A stretch of 16,295 bases of DNA from DASZUC01 sp035547775 (GCA_035547775.1 DASZUC010000032.1:1-16295), one strand, 5' to 3'; counted from the stretch's first letter, positions 5,590 to 13,709 are shown. Numbers and translations are program-made. The notes: generated by a model from the letters alone, not told the origin.

Positions 5590-5618
5590 ATTTTACCTGA
5601 TTGAAGACGATTTCTCAA
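5590..5618 (-). promoter_or_regulatory. Sigma70-type promoter for the rpmF-nusB-Nudix-rnc operon
   Basis: TTGAGA (5613-5618), 17-nt spacer, TAAAAT (5590-5595) on the minus strand. It lies just after the leuS stop, with a start near 5583 and a leader of about 34 nt. Confidence 0.8.
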
Positions 5619-5624
5619 GGGTGA

Positions 5625-8501
5625 CTAGATTACAAAATTGATCAGCTTACCAGGCACATAAATGGTCTTTTTGATGGTTTGACCCTCTAAGTGGACGGTG
5701 ACCTTGTCGTGAGCTTGGGCAGTGGCGGCGACGGTGGCCTCATCGGCATCGGCCTCTACCTGAATATCACCTCGTAATTTACCGTTGACCTGTACTACGA
5801 CCGTGATAGTGTCTTGCGCAAGATATTTCTCGTCAAATTTCGGCCACGTGTCCTTGTGGACAGTAGTGCTATGGTCAAGTTGATGCCACAATTCTTCGGC
5901 AGCATGCGGCGCAAACGGGGCCATGCAAGCCACTACATCAGCCAAAGCTTGATGCCAGACATCGTGCTGCCCAAATCCAACTGCCTTCACTTTATACAGA
6001 TCGTTCGTTACTTCCATGAGAGCAGCAATGGCAGTGTTGTAGCGATTTGCCTCAATATCTTCAGTAGTCTTTTTAATCATACGGTGCACAGCACGATAAA
6101 TAGCGGCTTGCTGCTCGGCACTTAAGTCAATTGATTGTGATTCGTTGTACTCCTGGACCAAATTCCAAACGCGGGAAATAAACCGATAAGTTGCCGGCAC
6201 ACCCTGTGGATCCCAGCGGGCGCCAAGCTCCAACGGGGCGGCAAACATCAAGAAAGTACGCAGCGCATCAGCACCATAGCCTTGATTGATGATATCCAGC
6301 GGGTCGACACCATTGCCTTTGGATTTGCTAAAAGCACTGCCATCGCTGGCCGTTACCTTGCCGTTGAACAGGAATTGTTTGAACGGTTCGGGGTTGTCGA
6401 GTAAGCCGATTTTGGTGAAGAAGCGCGTGACAAAACGAGCGTAGAGCATGTGGGCAGTGGCGTGATCAGCACCGTTATAGAAATCAATCGGCATCCATTT
6501 ATTGGCGAGGTCGCTCGAGAAAGCTGCTTGCTGGTTGTACGGGTCAAAATAGCGCAAGAAATACCAGCTCGAACAGATGTATGTGTCGAGCGTATCGGTT
6601 TCGCGTTCAGCTTTACCGCCACATTTCGGGCACTCAACTTCTAGCCAGTCTGTAGCTCGAGCTAGGGCTGAACGGCCATCCCCAGATGGTTGGAAATCAT
6701 CAAGTTCTGGTAAAGTCACCGGCAATTGGGCTTCGGGCACCAAAACCGCCCCATCTTTCGGACAGTTAATAATCGGGATGGGGGCGCCCCAATAGCGTTG
6801 ACGACTGACGCTCCAGTCGTTCATACGATAGTTCACTTTTTCGGTAGCTTGACCAGATTTTTCCAAATCTTTGACGATTTTTTCGCGAGCTTCAGCGCTG
6901 GGTAGCCCATCGTACTTGCCTGAGTTGGCCATCAGACCCTCGCCGTGATAGACCTGATCAAACACAAAGCGATCCAGGGCTCGTAGGTGCTGCTCATCGT
7001 GAATTTCACGAGCGGCTACACCAGGCTTGACCCACTCAACCGTAAAATTGCCCTTTTCGGTCGCCTCGTGAGCAGTTGGCACTTGGGTATCAGATTTGAG
7101 TTTGTAATGCACCAGTGAGGTCACAGCACGCACCGGCAGCTTTTTGGAAAAGGCATAATACTCGTGAAACACTGTTTCGTCAGCCACTTCTACCAACTCG
7201 ATATCCGTGTAGCCAGTCTCTTCGGCAATCTCGCGCTTGGCAGTCTCGGCCGGTTCTTCACCTTCTTCAATACCGCCGCCCACTAACAAACGACCACCTA
7301 ATTCAGGCTTCCAGTTAATGGTTAGGATTTCGCCAGCATCGTTTTGGACAACACAGACAATCTTGGCTTTGGTGACCGGATTCTCCTGCTCTTCGCCAGT
7401 AACCGGATCAACCACCCGGATAACTGGCAAGTCAAACTTACGAGCGAAAGCATAATCGCGCTCATCGTGCCCAGGCACGGCCATGATGGCACCAGTGCCA
7501 TAGCCACCCAGGACATAATCAGCAACCCAAATAGGGATTTTAGCGCCATTAGCCGGATTAATTGCGTAAGCACCAGTAAAGACACCGGTTTTCTCTTTGC
7601 TAGCCTGGCGCTCAACTTCAGACTTTTTGGCCGCTTCCGCCACATAGTGATCAACAGCCGACTTCTGTGCGGAAGTCGTGATTTGAGCCAAGGCTTCATG
7701 TTCTGGTGCCAACACCATAAAGGTCACGCCGAACAAGGTGTCTGGACGCGTGGTGAAGACCGTCAGTGATTCTTGGTGACTATCAATGGCAAAGGTAATT
7801 TCTGCACCGGTGCTCTTACCGATCCAGTTCTTCTGGGCCAGCTTGACACTTTCCGTCCAATCAAGCTCATCAATCGCCTCTAAAAGTTCATCGGCGTACT
7901 CGGTAATTTTGAAAAACCACTGCTTGATCTCTTTCTTTTGTACCAGCGGATCATCCGGACCATCATGGCGCCAACACTTGCCATCAATCACCTGCTCATT
8001 GGCGAGCACCGTATTATCAATTTCGCAATACCACTGCAAACGACTGTCTTGATACGCCAAACCATGCTCGTACATTTGGGCAAAGATCCACTGCGTCCAC
8101 TTGTAATACTCGGGGAGATGAGTGGCGATTTCTTTCTCCCAGTCATTACTCCAGCCCATGGCTTTGTATTGTTTGTGGTAGCCCGGAATGATGGTAGCCA
8201 TCGATTCCTGCGGACTCACACCGGCTTTAATGGCATAGTTTTCGGCCGGCAAACCAAAGGCATCCCAACCCACTGGGTGATAGCTTTCAAACCCTTGCTG
8301 ACGCTTAAAGCGTGCCTTTACATCGGAGATAGTGTAGTTCATGGCATGACCAATATGAATACCCGCCCCACTGGGGTAATTGAACATGCTCATGGCGATA
8401 TATTTGGGCTTGTCTGAATTCAGATCAGCTGTATAAGTGCCTGTCTCATCCCAAATTTTTTGCCACTTAGCTTCGATCTCTTTCGGATTGTAGCGCTGCA
8501 T
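5625..8501 (-). CDS. leuS: Leucyl-tRNA synthetase with an inserted Nudix domain
   Basis: Charges tRNA-Leu with leucine and edits mischarged tRNA. The product is 958 aa against about 860 for E. coli LeuRS. Order: catalytic core with HIGH at 49-52; CP1 editing domain with TTRPDT (250-255) and GHDERD (344-349), both intact; an insertion of about 150 residues (roughly 364-516); then the rest of CP1 (GEGLMANSGKYDGL), MNDWSVSRQRYWGAPIPI, a CPKCGG segment, the KMSKS loop, anticodon-binding domain and C-terminal domain (VVVQVNGKLRGDI). The insertion is a Nudix fold with a perfect G-x5-E-x7-REIAEETGY box at residues 409-431. The KMSKS motif reads AFSKS (723-727), losing the first Lys and Met. A TACAAT box 10 nt before the ATG and no ribosome site suggest a leaderless mRNA. 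Confidence 0.97.
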   Translation of the reverse strand: MQRYNPKEIEAKWQKIWDETGTYTADLNSDKPKYIAMSMFNYPSGAGIHIGHAMNYTISDVKARFKRQQGFESYHPVGWDAFGLPAENYAIKAGVSPQESMATIIPGYHKQYKAMGWSNDWEKEIATHLPEYYKWTQWIFAQMYEHGLAYQDSRLQWYCEIDNTVLANEQVIDGKCWRHDGPDDPLVQKKEIKQWFFKITEYADELLEAIDELDWTESVKLAQKNWIGKSTGAEITFAIDSHQESLTVFTTRPDTLFGVTFMVLAPEHEALAQITTSAQKSAVDHYVAEAAKKSEVERQASKEKTGVFTGAYAINPANGAKIPIWVADYVLGGYGTGAIMAVPGHDERDYAFARKFDLPVIRVVDPVTGEEQENPVTKAKIVCVVQNDAGEILTINWKPELGGRLLVGGGIEEGEEPAETAKREIAEETGYTDIELVEVADETVFHEYYAFSKKLPVRAVTSLVHYKLKSDTQVPTAHEATEKGNFTVEWVKPGVAAREIHDEQHLRALDRFVFDQVYHGEGLMANSGKYDGLPSAEAREKIVKDLEKSGQATEKVNYRMNDWSVSRQRYWGAPIPIINCPKDGAVLVPEAQLPVTLPELDDFQPSGDGRSALARATDWLEVECPKCGGKAERETDTLDTYICSSWYFLRYFDPYNQQAAFSSDLANKWMPIDFYNGADHATAHMLYARFVTRFFTKIGLLDNPEPFKQFLFNGKVTASDGSAFSKSKGNGVDPLDIINQGYGADALRTFLMFAAPLELGARWDPQGVPATYRFISRVWNLVQEYNESQSIDLSAEQQAAIYRAVHRMIKKTTEDIEANRYNTAIAALMEVTNDLYKVKAVGFGQHDVWHQALADVVACMAPFAPHAAEELWHQLDHSTTVHKDTWPKFDEKYLAQDTITVVVQVNGKLRGDIQVEADADEATVAATAQAHDKVTVHLEGQTIKKTIYVPGKLINFVI
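6954..7412 (-). other. Nudix domain inserted in the CP1 editing domain of LeuRS
   Basis: This encodes residues 364-516 of leuS. It begins after IRVVDP, where ordinary LeuRS needs only a short linker to the GxGxLxNSGxxxG strand. It contains AKIVCVVQNDAGEILTI (first Nudix strand), the Nudix box at 7209-7277, and FHEYYAF..LPVRAVTSLVHYKL with EWVKPGVAAREI, as in complete Nudix enzymes. It is in frame with no stop. All box glutamates are present, so activity is plausible. Confidence 0.9.
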
Positions 8502-8511
8502 AACAGGAGTT

Positions 8512-8517
8512 ATTGTA
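8512..8517 (-). promoter_or_regulatory. -10 box (TACAAT) for leaderless leuS
   Basis: TACAAT on the minus strand ends 10 nt before the leuS ATG. No -35 consensus and no Shine-Dalgarno site are seen. It lies back to back with the ddl -10 box in a 59-bp divergent gap. Confidence 0.4.
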
Positions 8518-8545
8518 GCAAATCTTCTCTGTTAAAGCGAAAGCG

Positions 8546-8551
8546 TATAAT
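8546..8551 (+). promoter_or_regulatory. -10 box (TATAAT) for near-leaderless ddl
   Basis: A perfect TATAAT ends 9 nt before the ddl ATG, so the transcript would start only about 3 nt before the start codon. AGGAAG lies in this gap but would then be mostly upstream of the start of the mRNA. No -35 is visible. Confidence 0.5.
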
Positions 8552-8560
8552 AGGAAGTCG

Positions 8561-9466
8561 ATGAAAATTCTTGTTCTATGCGGCGGCACCAGCGAGGAGC
8601 GAGATGTCTCTTTGCGTTCTGGCGCTGGAGTCGCAGCCGCTCTCAACGAAGCTGATCATGAGGTCGGCATCGCCGATCCCGCCGACCATCTTGATGACGA
8701 CTTTCTACGAAGTTACGACGTTATTTTCCCAGCCCTCCATGGCCCAGGTGGTGAAGATGGTAGCCTCCAGGCTCGTTTGGAAAATTTAGACATTCCTTTC
8801 GTGGGTAGCGACAGCCAAGCCTCGGCCCTGTGTTTCGATAAATGGCACTACCGTCAGGTCATGAGCAAAGGTGGTATCGCCATGCCGCGCGGCGATACAC
8901 TACAGCATCACGAACATAGCGAGCATGAGCTAGCCCAGGATTTGCATGTACTCAAACCCATTACTGGCGGCTCCAGCATTGATACCTTCATCGTTCGTGA
9001 TCTGGGCACCATTCCTTACCAAGCAATTGCCCAGACATTTGAGCGTCACCCTAAAATGCTGATTGAGGAGCTGATTGACGGCACCGAACTGACAGTCGGT
9101 ATTTTAGACAAAAAGCCACTGCCTGTTATTGAAATTATCCCACCTGTGGGTGGCAATTTTGATTATGTCAACAAGTACAACGGCCGCACCAAAGAGATTG
9201 TCGCGCCTGAGCATGTCAGCGCCGAGACGCAGGCAGCCGCTCAGCAGCTAGCCTGGCAAGCTCACCAATTAACAGGCTGTCGGGATTTTTCACGCACCGA
9301 CATTATGTGTGATCGCGATGGACGCTTACTGTTGCTGGAAACCAACACACTGCCAGGCATGACCGATCAAAGTCTGTTCCCGAAAGCCGCAGCAGCAGCC
9401 GGCATTACAATGTCGGAACTGGTGGATCAATTAGTGCGATTGGCTGCAGCCCGTCAGGGCGCGTAG
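8561..9466 (+). CDS. ddl: D-alanine--D-alanine ligase
   Basis: Joins two D-Ala with ATP to make the dipeptide that ends the peptidoglycan stem. The product is 301 aa, usual length, ATP-grasp fold. Motifs: CGGTSEERDVSLRSG (7-21; the family usually has E-H/K-x-V-S where E-R-D-V-S stands here), PALHGPGGEDGSLQ, KPITGGSSIDTF, the substrate loop DYVNKYNGRTKEIVAPE, SRTDIM and LETNTLPGMT, which carries the Mg ligands. It is divergent from leuS and ends tail to tail with the deacetylase gene, overlapping it by 13 nt. It fits with the neighbouring MurF-like ligase, which would use its product. Confidence 0.96.
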   Translation: MKILVLCGGTSEERDVSLRSGAGVAAALNEADHEVGIADPADHLDDDFLRSYDVIFPALHGPGGEDGSLQARLENLDIPFVGSDSQASALCFDKWHYRQVMSKGGIAMPRGDTLQHHEHSEHELAQDLHVLKPITGGSSIDTFIVRDLGTIPYQAIAQTFERHPKMLIEELIDGTELTVGILDKKPLPVIEIIPPVGGNFDYVNKYNGRTKEIVAPEHVSAETQAAAQQLAWQAHQLTGCRDFSRTDIMCDRDGRLLLLETNTLPGMTDQSLFPKAAAAAGITMSELVDQLVRLAAARQGA

Positions 9467-10278
9467 CGGCCGTAGTAAGTACCGCGACTTTGAGCATGTA
9501 AATACAGCAGCTGACTGACCGTTACAAAATGAAACCCGCGTGCCGACAGATCTTTGATAATGTGCGGCACAGCGTGGGCCGTCACAGCATAAATGTCGTG
9601 CATGTCGACAATTCCTCCAGCGCGAGCTGATCCTTCAACGGCCGCAATCACTGCTCGGGCGCTCGTGGCCTTCCAGTCTTCTGGATCTTCATTCCACAAT
9701 AAGATTGTCAGCGGTACGTTTTGCAACACCCGGTGATTGACTGCACCGTAGGGTGGTCGAAACATGGTTGGTGCCGGCACGCCCGTACGAACAATAGCCT
9801 GCTGTGTGAGAGCAATTTGATGCTGGATTTGCTGAGCGCTGAGGTCGGTAAAATCCGGATGAGACCAGCTGTGATTTTCAATTTCATCACCATCGGTGTG
9901 CATGCGTCGCAGCAGTGGTCCGTTACCTTTGACACGGCTGCCAACCATAAAGAAAGTAGCTTTTACATGGGCGCGCTCTAGTTCGTGCACAATTCGTGGC
10001 GTAGTGAGTGGGTTAGGACCGTCATCAAATGTGAGTGCCAAACACTTAACGGCTACACAATCAACCGACTCCTGCGCCGGGGCTGGTGGTATGTGCGACA
10101 AAGTACTCGTACCGGCCTGATGAGTACGGGCTGGCTGGATAAAGCTGGCGATCCGCGACCAGTTCACTATGATAACGGTCAATAGCAAAGCCACTGTCAG
10201 CTCAATTACGGCAATGACATTTTGCGGTCGAGTCTTCAAGTTAGCCCAAAGCGGCCAATTAATCCGATACCTAGACAT
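9454..10278 (-). CDS. Membrane-anchored polysaccharide deacetylase (NodB domain)
   Basis: Removes acetyl groups from N-acetylated sugars in wall glycans; peptidoglycan or another surface polymer is likely. The product is 274 aa with an N-terminal signal anchor (helix about 22-40) that puts the catalytic domain outside. The NodB motifs are complete: TFDDGPN (83-89), HSWSH (136-140) giving the metal-binding His pair, RPPYG (174-178), a DPEDW block (198-202) and DMHD (225-228; LxHD is the usual form). It is the last of three minus-strand envelope genes, 48 nt after the Mur ligase, and overlaps the 3' end of ddl. A GATAAT box 8 nt before the ATG suggests its own leaderless transcript. Confidence 0.92.
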   Translation of the reverse strand: MSRYRINWPLWANLKTRPQNVIAVIELTVALLLTVIIVNWSRIASFIQPARTHQAGTSTLSHIPPAPAQESVDCVAVKCLALTFDDGPNPLTTPRIVHELERAHVKATFFMVGSRVKGNGPLLRRMHTDGDEIENHSWSHPDFTDLSAQQIQHQIALTQQAIVRTGVPAPTMFRPPYGAVNHRVLQNVPLTILLWNEDPEDWKATSARAVIAAVEGSARAGGIVDMHDIYAVTAHAVPHIIKDLSARGFHFVTVSQLLYLHAQSRGTYYGRYAP

Positions 10279-10286
10279 GTTTGCCT

Positions 10287-10292
10287 ATTATC
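10287..10292 (-). promoter_or_regulatory. -10 box (GATAAT) for the deacetylase gene
   Basis: GATAAT on the minus strand ends 8 nt before the ATG. A TTGTGC lies 19 nt further upstream (10312-10317), a long but possible -35 spacing. The pattern matches the leaderless arrangement at leuS, ddl and trmD. Confidence 0.4.
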
Positions 10293-10326
10293 GCATCTTT
10301 TTCGCCGCTAGGCACAAGCGTTTTGA

Positions 10327-11598
10327 CTAGACCGACAGACCGCTGCGACGTTTTTGTGCCAACCAAGTTGATGACTGGCGCACCAACCGTTGAGCATCTT
10401 GGGAATTGGCCAATAGCTTTTTAACTGCTTCTTCGGCAAAGACATCATTTTGAGAACCCTTAGCCAGCACCACTGCATCAGTTTTCAATAATCCGGCCAC
10501 GTAGTCACCGGCGAGTAGCGCATCGTCGAAACGCTGTACTTGGCAACCTTGCTCCTCGGCGGCTGCAGCAAGGTACTCACCTGCTTCGCGGCCAATGGTT
10601 ACCACTAGCTCGAGCTTTTTAGGGTCACAGTAAGCGCCAACTTCACGATGTGCCGTTTGGCTATACTCACCCAACTCATTCATGCTACCTAAAATGGCAA
10701 TGCGCTGTTTGGTTTGGGCAGTATAGAGTACATCGAGCGCTGCTTTGGCTGCTAGCGGACTAGAGTTGTAGGTGTCGTCAATAATCATCGAGTCGTGTTG
10801 GCCGGCCAGAATTTGCATGCGACCCGGTGCTGGCTTGATGGCGGCGAGACCTTTGACAATGTCGGCCTCAGCAAAGCCCAGCTCATGGGCCACCGCAGCG
10901 GCGGCCAGGTTAATCTTAGCCCCTTGTTGGCCCAGCGTTTGCAGCGTTACCGGCACGCCCTTGCCATTATCTAGGTGCAAGGTAGCTTGAGGATTTTTTA
11001 AATCATGAGGCTGCCAGTCGCTCAAATAATAATCGGCTTGCCTGTCAAGACCATAGCTATGGTAGGTTTTATCGGTTAAGTATTCGGCAGCCACATCATC
11101 ATGATTCACCAACATCACCTGGCTGTAATCGAAGACTTTTGTTTCTTCCGCCGCCACCGCATCGAGTGTCTTAAAGAAGGCCATGTGCTCGGGCGCCACA
11201 GCAGTCAACACGGTCAAATCCGGCTGCAAGTAGGCAAAGGCGTGCATTTGCCCGGGACCGTCTGGACCCAACTCCACGACAACAAATTGATAAGGATAGG
11301 ACTGTTTGATGGCTCGCTGGTTGGACCAGAGAATTTTTAGCCAAGCCGGTATATTAAAAATACTCGGTTCGGGCTGACCAAAGAAAATCAATGGCACTGT
11401 GAGACGATCGTTGTAGTTGCCATCTTGAAAGCGTACCGCTGCTTGCGTACCCAAAAGTTCAGCAATAGCCAATTTGGTTGAGGTTTTACCCACGCTACCC
11501 GCGACCGCAATCAGCTTGAAATCATGTCGAGCGCGTAAAGCCCGAACTTGTCGCTCGAGCAATCGGCACAACAGATCCTTGCCAAGCTTTTTAATCAT
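10327..11598 (-). CDS. Mur ligase family protein, MurF-like without the N-terminal substrate domain
   Basis: A 423-aa ATP-dependent ligase. The P-loop is AGSVGKTSTK near residue 33; then ELGPDGPGQMHAFAYLQPDLTVLTAVAPEHM (compare EMGA..PGEI...P....IT.I...H of MurF), the lysine-bearing ETKVF, PAPGRMQ, DDTYNSSPLA (the MurF D-x-Y-N-x-x-P block) and a C-terminal Mur domain (ILGSMNELGEYS). MurF enzymes have about 80-100 residues before the P-loop to bind UDP-MurNAc-peptide; here only one basic helix of 30 residues is present. It may add D-Ala-D-Ala to a modified acceptor, or be another Mur-type amide ligase. ATG at 11598 is preceded by AGG at 6 nt; a TTG at 11604 lies 9 nt from a GATAAT box (11614-11619) and is the alternative, leaderless, start. 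Confidence 0.85.
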   Translation of the reverse strand: MIKKLGKDLLCRLLERQVRALRARHDFKLIAVAGSVGKTSTKLAIAELLGTQAAVRFQDGNYNDRLTVPLIFFGQPEPSIFNIPAWLKILWSNQRAIKQSYPYQFVVVELGPDGPGQMHAFAYLQPDLTVLTAVAPEHMAFFKTLDAVAAEETKVFDYSQVMLVNHDDVAAEYLTDKTYHSYGLDRQADYYLSDWQPHDLKNPQATLHLDNGKGVPVTLQTLGQQGAKINLAAAAVAHELGFAEADIVKGLAAIKPAPGRMQILAGQHDSMIIDDTYNSSPLAAKAALDVLYTAQTKQRIAILGSMNELGEYSQTAHREVGAYCDPKKLELVVTIGREAGEYLAAAAEEQGCQVQRFDDALLAGDYVAGLLKTDAVVLAKGSQNDVFAEEAVKKLLANSQDAQRLVRQSSTWLAQKRRSGLSV

Positions 11599-11645
11599 AG
11601 CCAACCTGGGCGTATTATCACCTTATCAGTATAGCAAGCTAGGAG

Positions 11646-13466
11646 TTAATCGAGGTTTTCTACTTTGAAGTGACTGCCGTCCGACAAAGTGGCAATCAAA
11701 GTATAGTCCGTACAGGCAGTGACGTCCTGTTCACAGCTGCCACCGCTGGCAGTAGTTGGGTGGTAGGCGTAAACATTCTTAGCTGGACTAGAGGCCAATT
11801 GCTGACTGCTACCTGCAGGGTCTTTGAGTGCGCTTGCATCCAAGCTGGGCATATTTTTCGCCCGCCAGCTGGCGCTATTCACATCAGCCAGTGATGGATA
11901 GTAACCATTTTCGGCAAAATACGCTTCCAACTGGGTTTGCAAAGAACGTATATCTGTTTGGCGAGTAGCATCATTCGCCCTATCGGCAATATTATTGGAG
12001 GTGGCCGCACTGCTCGCTGCACCAAATCCTTCCAAGAGACCACCAAGGCCGAACTCATCCAACACTTGGGTGATGGTCATAGCTTTGGTTGGCTTAGCCA
12101 CCTGCACCACATCGTTGCTAGGCTGATAGGTAGCATTCAGCTTGAAAGTTCCACCGTCCGAGCCAGTTTCATGGGCAGTGGCAGCAAGCGTTATATGGTC
12201 GTTGTCGGTATTAACTGCTACCGTTAGAGAACCTGTAAAACCATTGCCGGAACCGTCGTCGCCTTTGCCACTAATGAAGAATGGCAAGGTGTCGCCACCA
12301 GTGTAATTGAGGCCAATATCGACGTAGTTTTCAGCTGCATTACCTGGTTCAGCAATCCGAGCCTTGTACAGCAAGCGCGTATTCATGTCTGCCCAGATAT
12401 CAACGGTATCCGTGCTTTTAATTTGGCTCGCGCTCGCTTCCATCTGCGAAAAGATGCCGTCGTAAACATTCAAGATATTCTGTTTTTTCAGCCAGTCACC
12501 CAATTTACTACTATCCAAAGCAGTCTGCTGTGCCGCAATGTAGTTCTTAATGTGATCTGGTACAAAGCCAACTTTGTAGCGGAAAGTTTTGTGCCCATCA
12601 ACTGTTTCGGCACCATAAGTCTTTAGAACTTTCATGAGCCGCTTGTCACTGTTAGTGCTCCACAGATACTGGTCATTGACCGTACCAGCGGCTTTGAGCT
12701 CGTCAATAATGTCGGCTTTGGTGAGGGGGGTGGCGTTGCCTGGCGTAATGCCCACTTCTTTATAGAGATTGTCAAAAAACGTGTGATCTACGACAATCCA
12801 CTGATTATCAAGTTTATCGAGAACTGTATTAATGCTTGGGCTACCGAGCATGTCACCAATGCCTTTCAGGCCGCCAGCTTTAAGGTATAGGTCAGGAGAG
12901 GTAGAATTGCTGCCGATAAAGGTGCGCCCCTCGAGATTTACGCGCGTTCCCCCCGCACCGACATTTAATGTGAAATCACCCGTCTTACCATCTGATTGCG
13001 ACTTAAAGGAGCCGTCGGATGAAAAAGCGTCACTTTTGAAAGAGTAATTACCTTGCGCCACTACACCCTTGTAATGCACTTGGTTCTGGTCACTCAATTG
13101 ATCTACTAAGCTGTTGTAGGCTTTGTTCATATCGCCCAACGACTGCTTCCAGAGGTATGAAGAGTTGTGGTAATAGGCAAAATAATAGCCGGCGTAACCA
13201 ACGCCACCCAGCAAAACAACTGCAATAGCCGTTATGATGCCGGTTTTACGAGTAAAGTGTAACCGACGTCGAGACTTAGGTGTTGGCGAAGTGACTGCGC
13301 CACCGCTTACTGTTGAGGTAGCTGGAGCTACTGAGTCAGTACCACCACTTACCACAACTACCGGAGTAGCAGCCGGGGTTGGATCGACAGTCGGAGTAAC
13401 TGTTACTGGAACTGCTTGGGTGGCATCTGCTGGACTGGCTGGAGTTTCATTTTGATTTGGTTCCAT
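11646..13466 (-). CDS. Large single-span membrane protein with pilin-like C-terminal domain
   Basis: A 606-aa protein of unknown function. Order: a 65-residue Pro/Thr/Val-rich cytoplasmic segment; a basic stop (KSRRRLHFTRK); one membrane helix (about 75-97); about 390 residues of extracellular beta-rich sequence with many Ser, Thr, Gly and Asn; and a C-terminal domain (about 490-606) beginning NDATRQTDIRSLQTQLEAYFAENGYYPS. That last block is the helix-plus-GYYP start of type IV pilin and pseudopilin globular domains, with two Cys (SCEQDVTAC) that could form a disulphide. Fusion of such a domain to a large ectodomain is a pattern I associate with Saccharibacteria. It may mediate contact with a host cell or surface; this is inference. 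The start has AGAGGAAAG 5 nt upstream, and a promoter lies at 13503-13530. Confidence 0.8.
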   Translation of the reverse strand: MEPNQNETPASPADATQAVPVTVTPTVDPTPAATPVVVVSGGTDSVAPATSTVSGGAVTSPTPKSRRRLHFTRKTGIITAIAVVLLGGVGYAGYYFAYYHNSSYLWKQSLGDMNKAYNSLVDQLSDQNQVHYKGVVAQGNYSFKSDAFSSDGSFKSQSDGKTGDFTLNVGAGGTRVNLEGRTFIGSNSTSPDLYLKAGGLKGIGDMLGSPSINTVLDKLDNQWIVVDHTFFDNLYKEVGITPGNATPLTKADIIDELKAAGTVNDQYLWSTNSDKRLMKVLKTYGAETVDGHKTFRYKVGFVPDHIKNYIAAQQTALDSSKLGDWLKKQNILNVYDGIFSQMEASASQIKSTDTVDIWADMNTRLLYKARIAEPGNAAENYVDIGLNYTGGDTLPFFISGKGDDGSGNGFTGSLTVAVNTDNDHITLAATAHETGSDGGTFKLNATYQPSNDVVQVAKPTKAMTITQVLDEFGLGGLLEGFGAASSAATSNNIADRANDATRQTDIRSLQTQLEAYFAENGYYPSLADVNSASWRAKNMPSLDASALKDPAGSSQQLASSPAKNVYAYHPTTASGGSCEQDVTACTDYTLIATLSDGSHFKVENLD

Positions 13467-13502
13467 AGAGACTTTCCTCTTGTAATTATGCTTATGGTCT
13501 TG

Positions 13503-13530
13503 ATTATACCGAACACTCGGCTTTTGCCAA
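13503..13530 (-). promoter_or_regulatory. Sigma70-type promoter for the pilin-like membrane protein
   Basis: TTGGCA (13525-13530), 16-nt spacer, TATAAT (13503-13508) on the minus strand. The start would be near 13496, leaving a leader of about 30 nt with a good ribosome site. Confidence 0.8.
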
Positions 13531-13662
13531 GCAGATTCGACTGAAGATTAGCTTAAGAAGTTTAGTCTCGATCGACGAGGTGGGACGATTATACAACTGC
13601 ACTACTTAGATTCTAATCTTGCATGCGAGAGGCTTGAGTATTCCAGCAGGTTGGTCTGTCGC

Positions 13663-13709
13663 CGGGACTGCTCCCAGCAGTCCCGTTCAAGTCCTATACA
13701 TGGCCACCA
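13663..13709 (+). other. tRNA 3'-end-like relic with a 10-bp hairpin
   Basis: On the plus strand a perfect 10-bp hairpin (13663-13672 with 13676-13685) with loop CCC reads, as an anticodon arm, GACTG-CTCCCAG-CAGTC, which would be tRNA-Gly(CCC). It is followed at once by GTTCAAGTCC and, 9 nt later, CCACCA. The nearby tRNA-Leu has the same GTTCAAGTCC and CCACCAACTAAA strings. But the strand needed to pair with the T-stem is missing, the spacing is one base too long, and no matching 5' acceptor strand is upstream. A decayed or partial tRNA, or an unrelated structured RNA, are both possible. The rest of the 13531-13703 gap shows nothing else I can name. Confidence 0.3.

Noticed and set aside
7209..7277. 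leuS as two genes or a frameshifted fusion with a Nudix gene
   Set aside because: The frame is continuous, and the synthetase sequence resumes exactly where CP1 should continue, so it is a true domain insertion.
5814..8417. Several open frames of 60-160 codons on the plus strand and in another minus frame within leuS
   Set aside because: leuS is a continuous, fully conserved gene here; the others have no recognisable domains or ribosome sites.
9454..9466. Alternative genetic code with UGA as Gly or Trp
   Set aside because: The deacetylase gene ends at a TGA at a sensible length, and Trp is encoded by TGG throughout.
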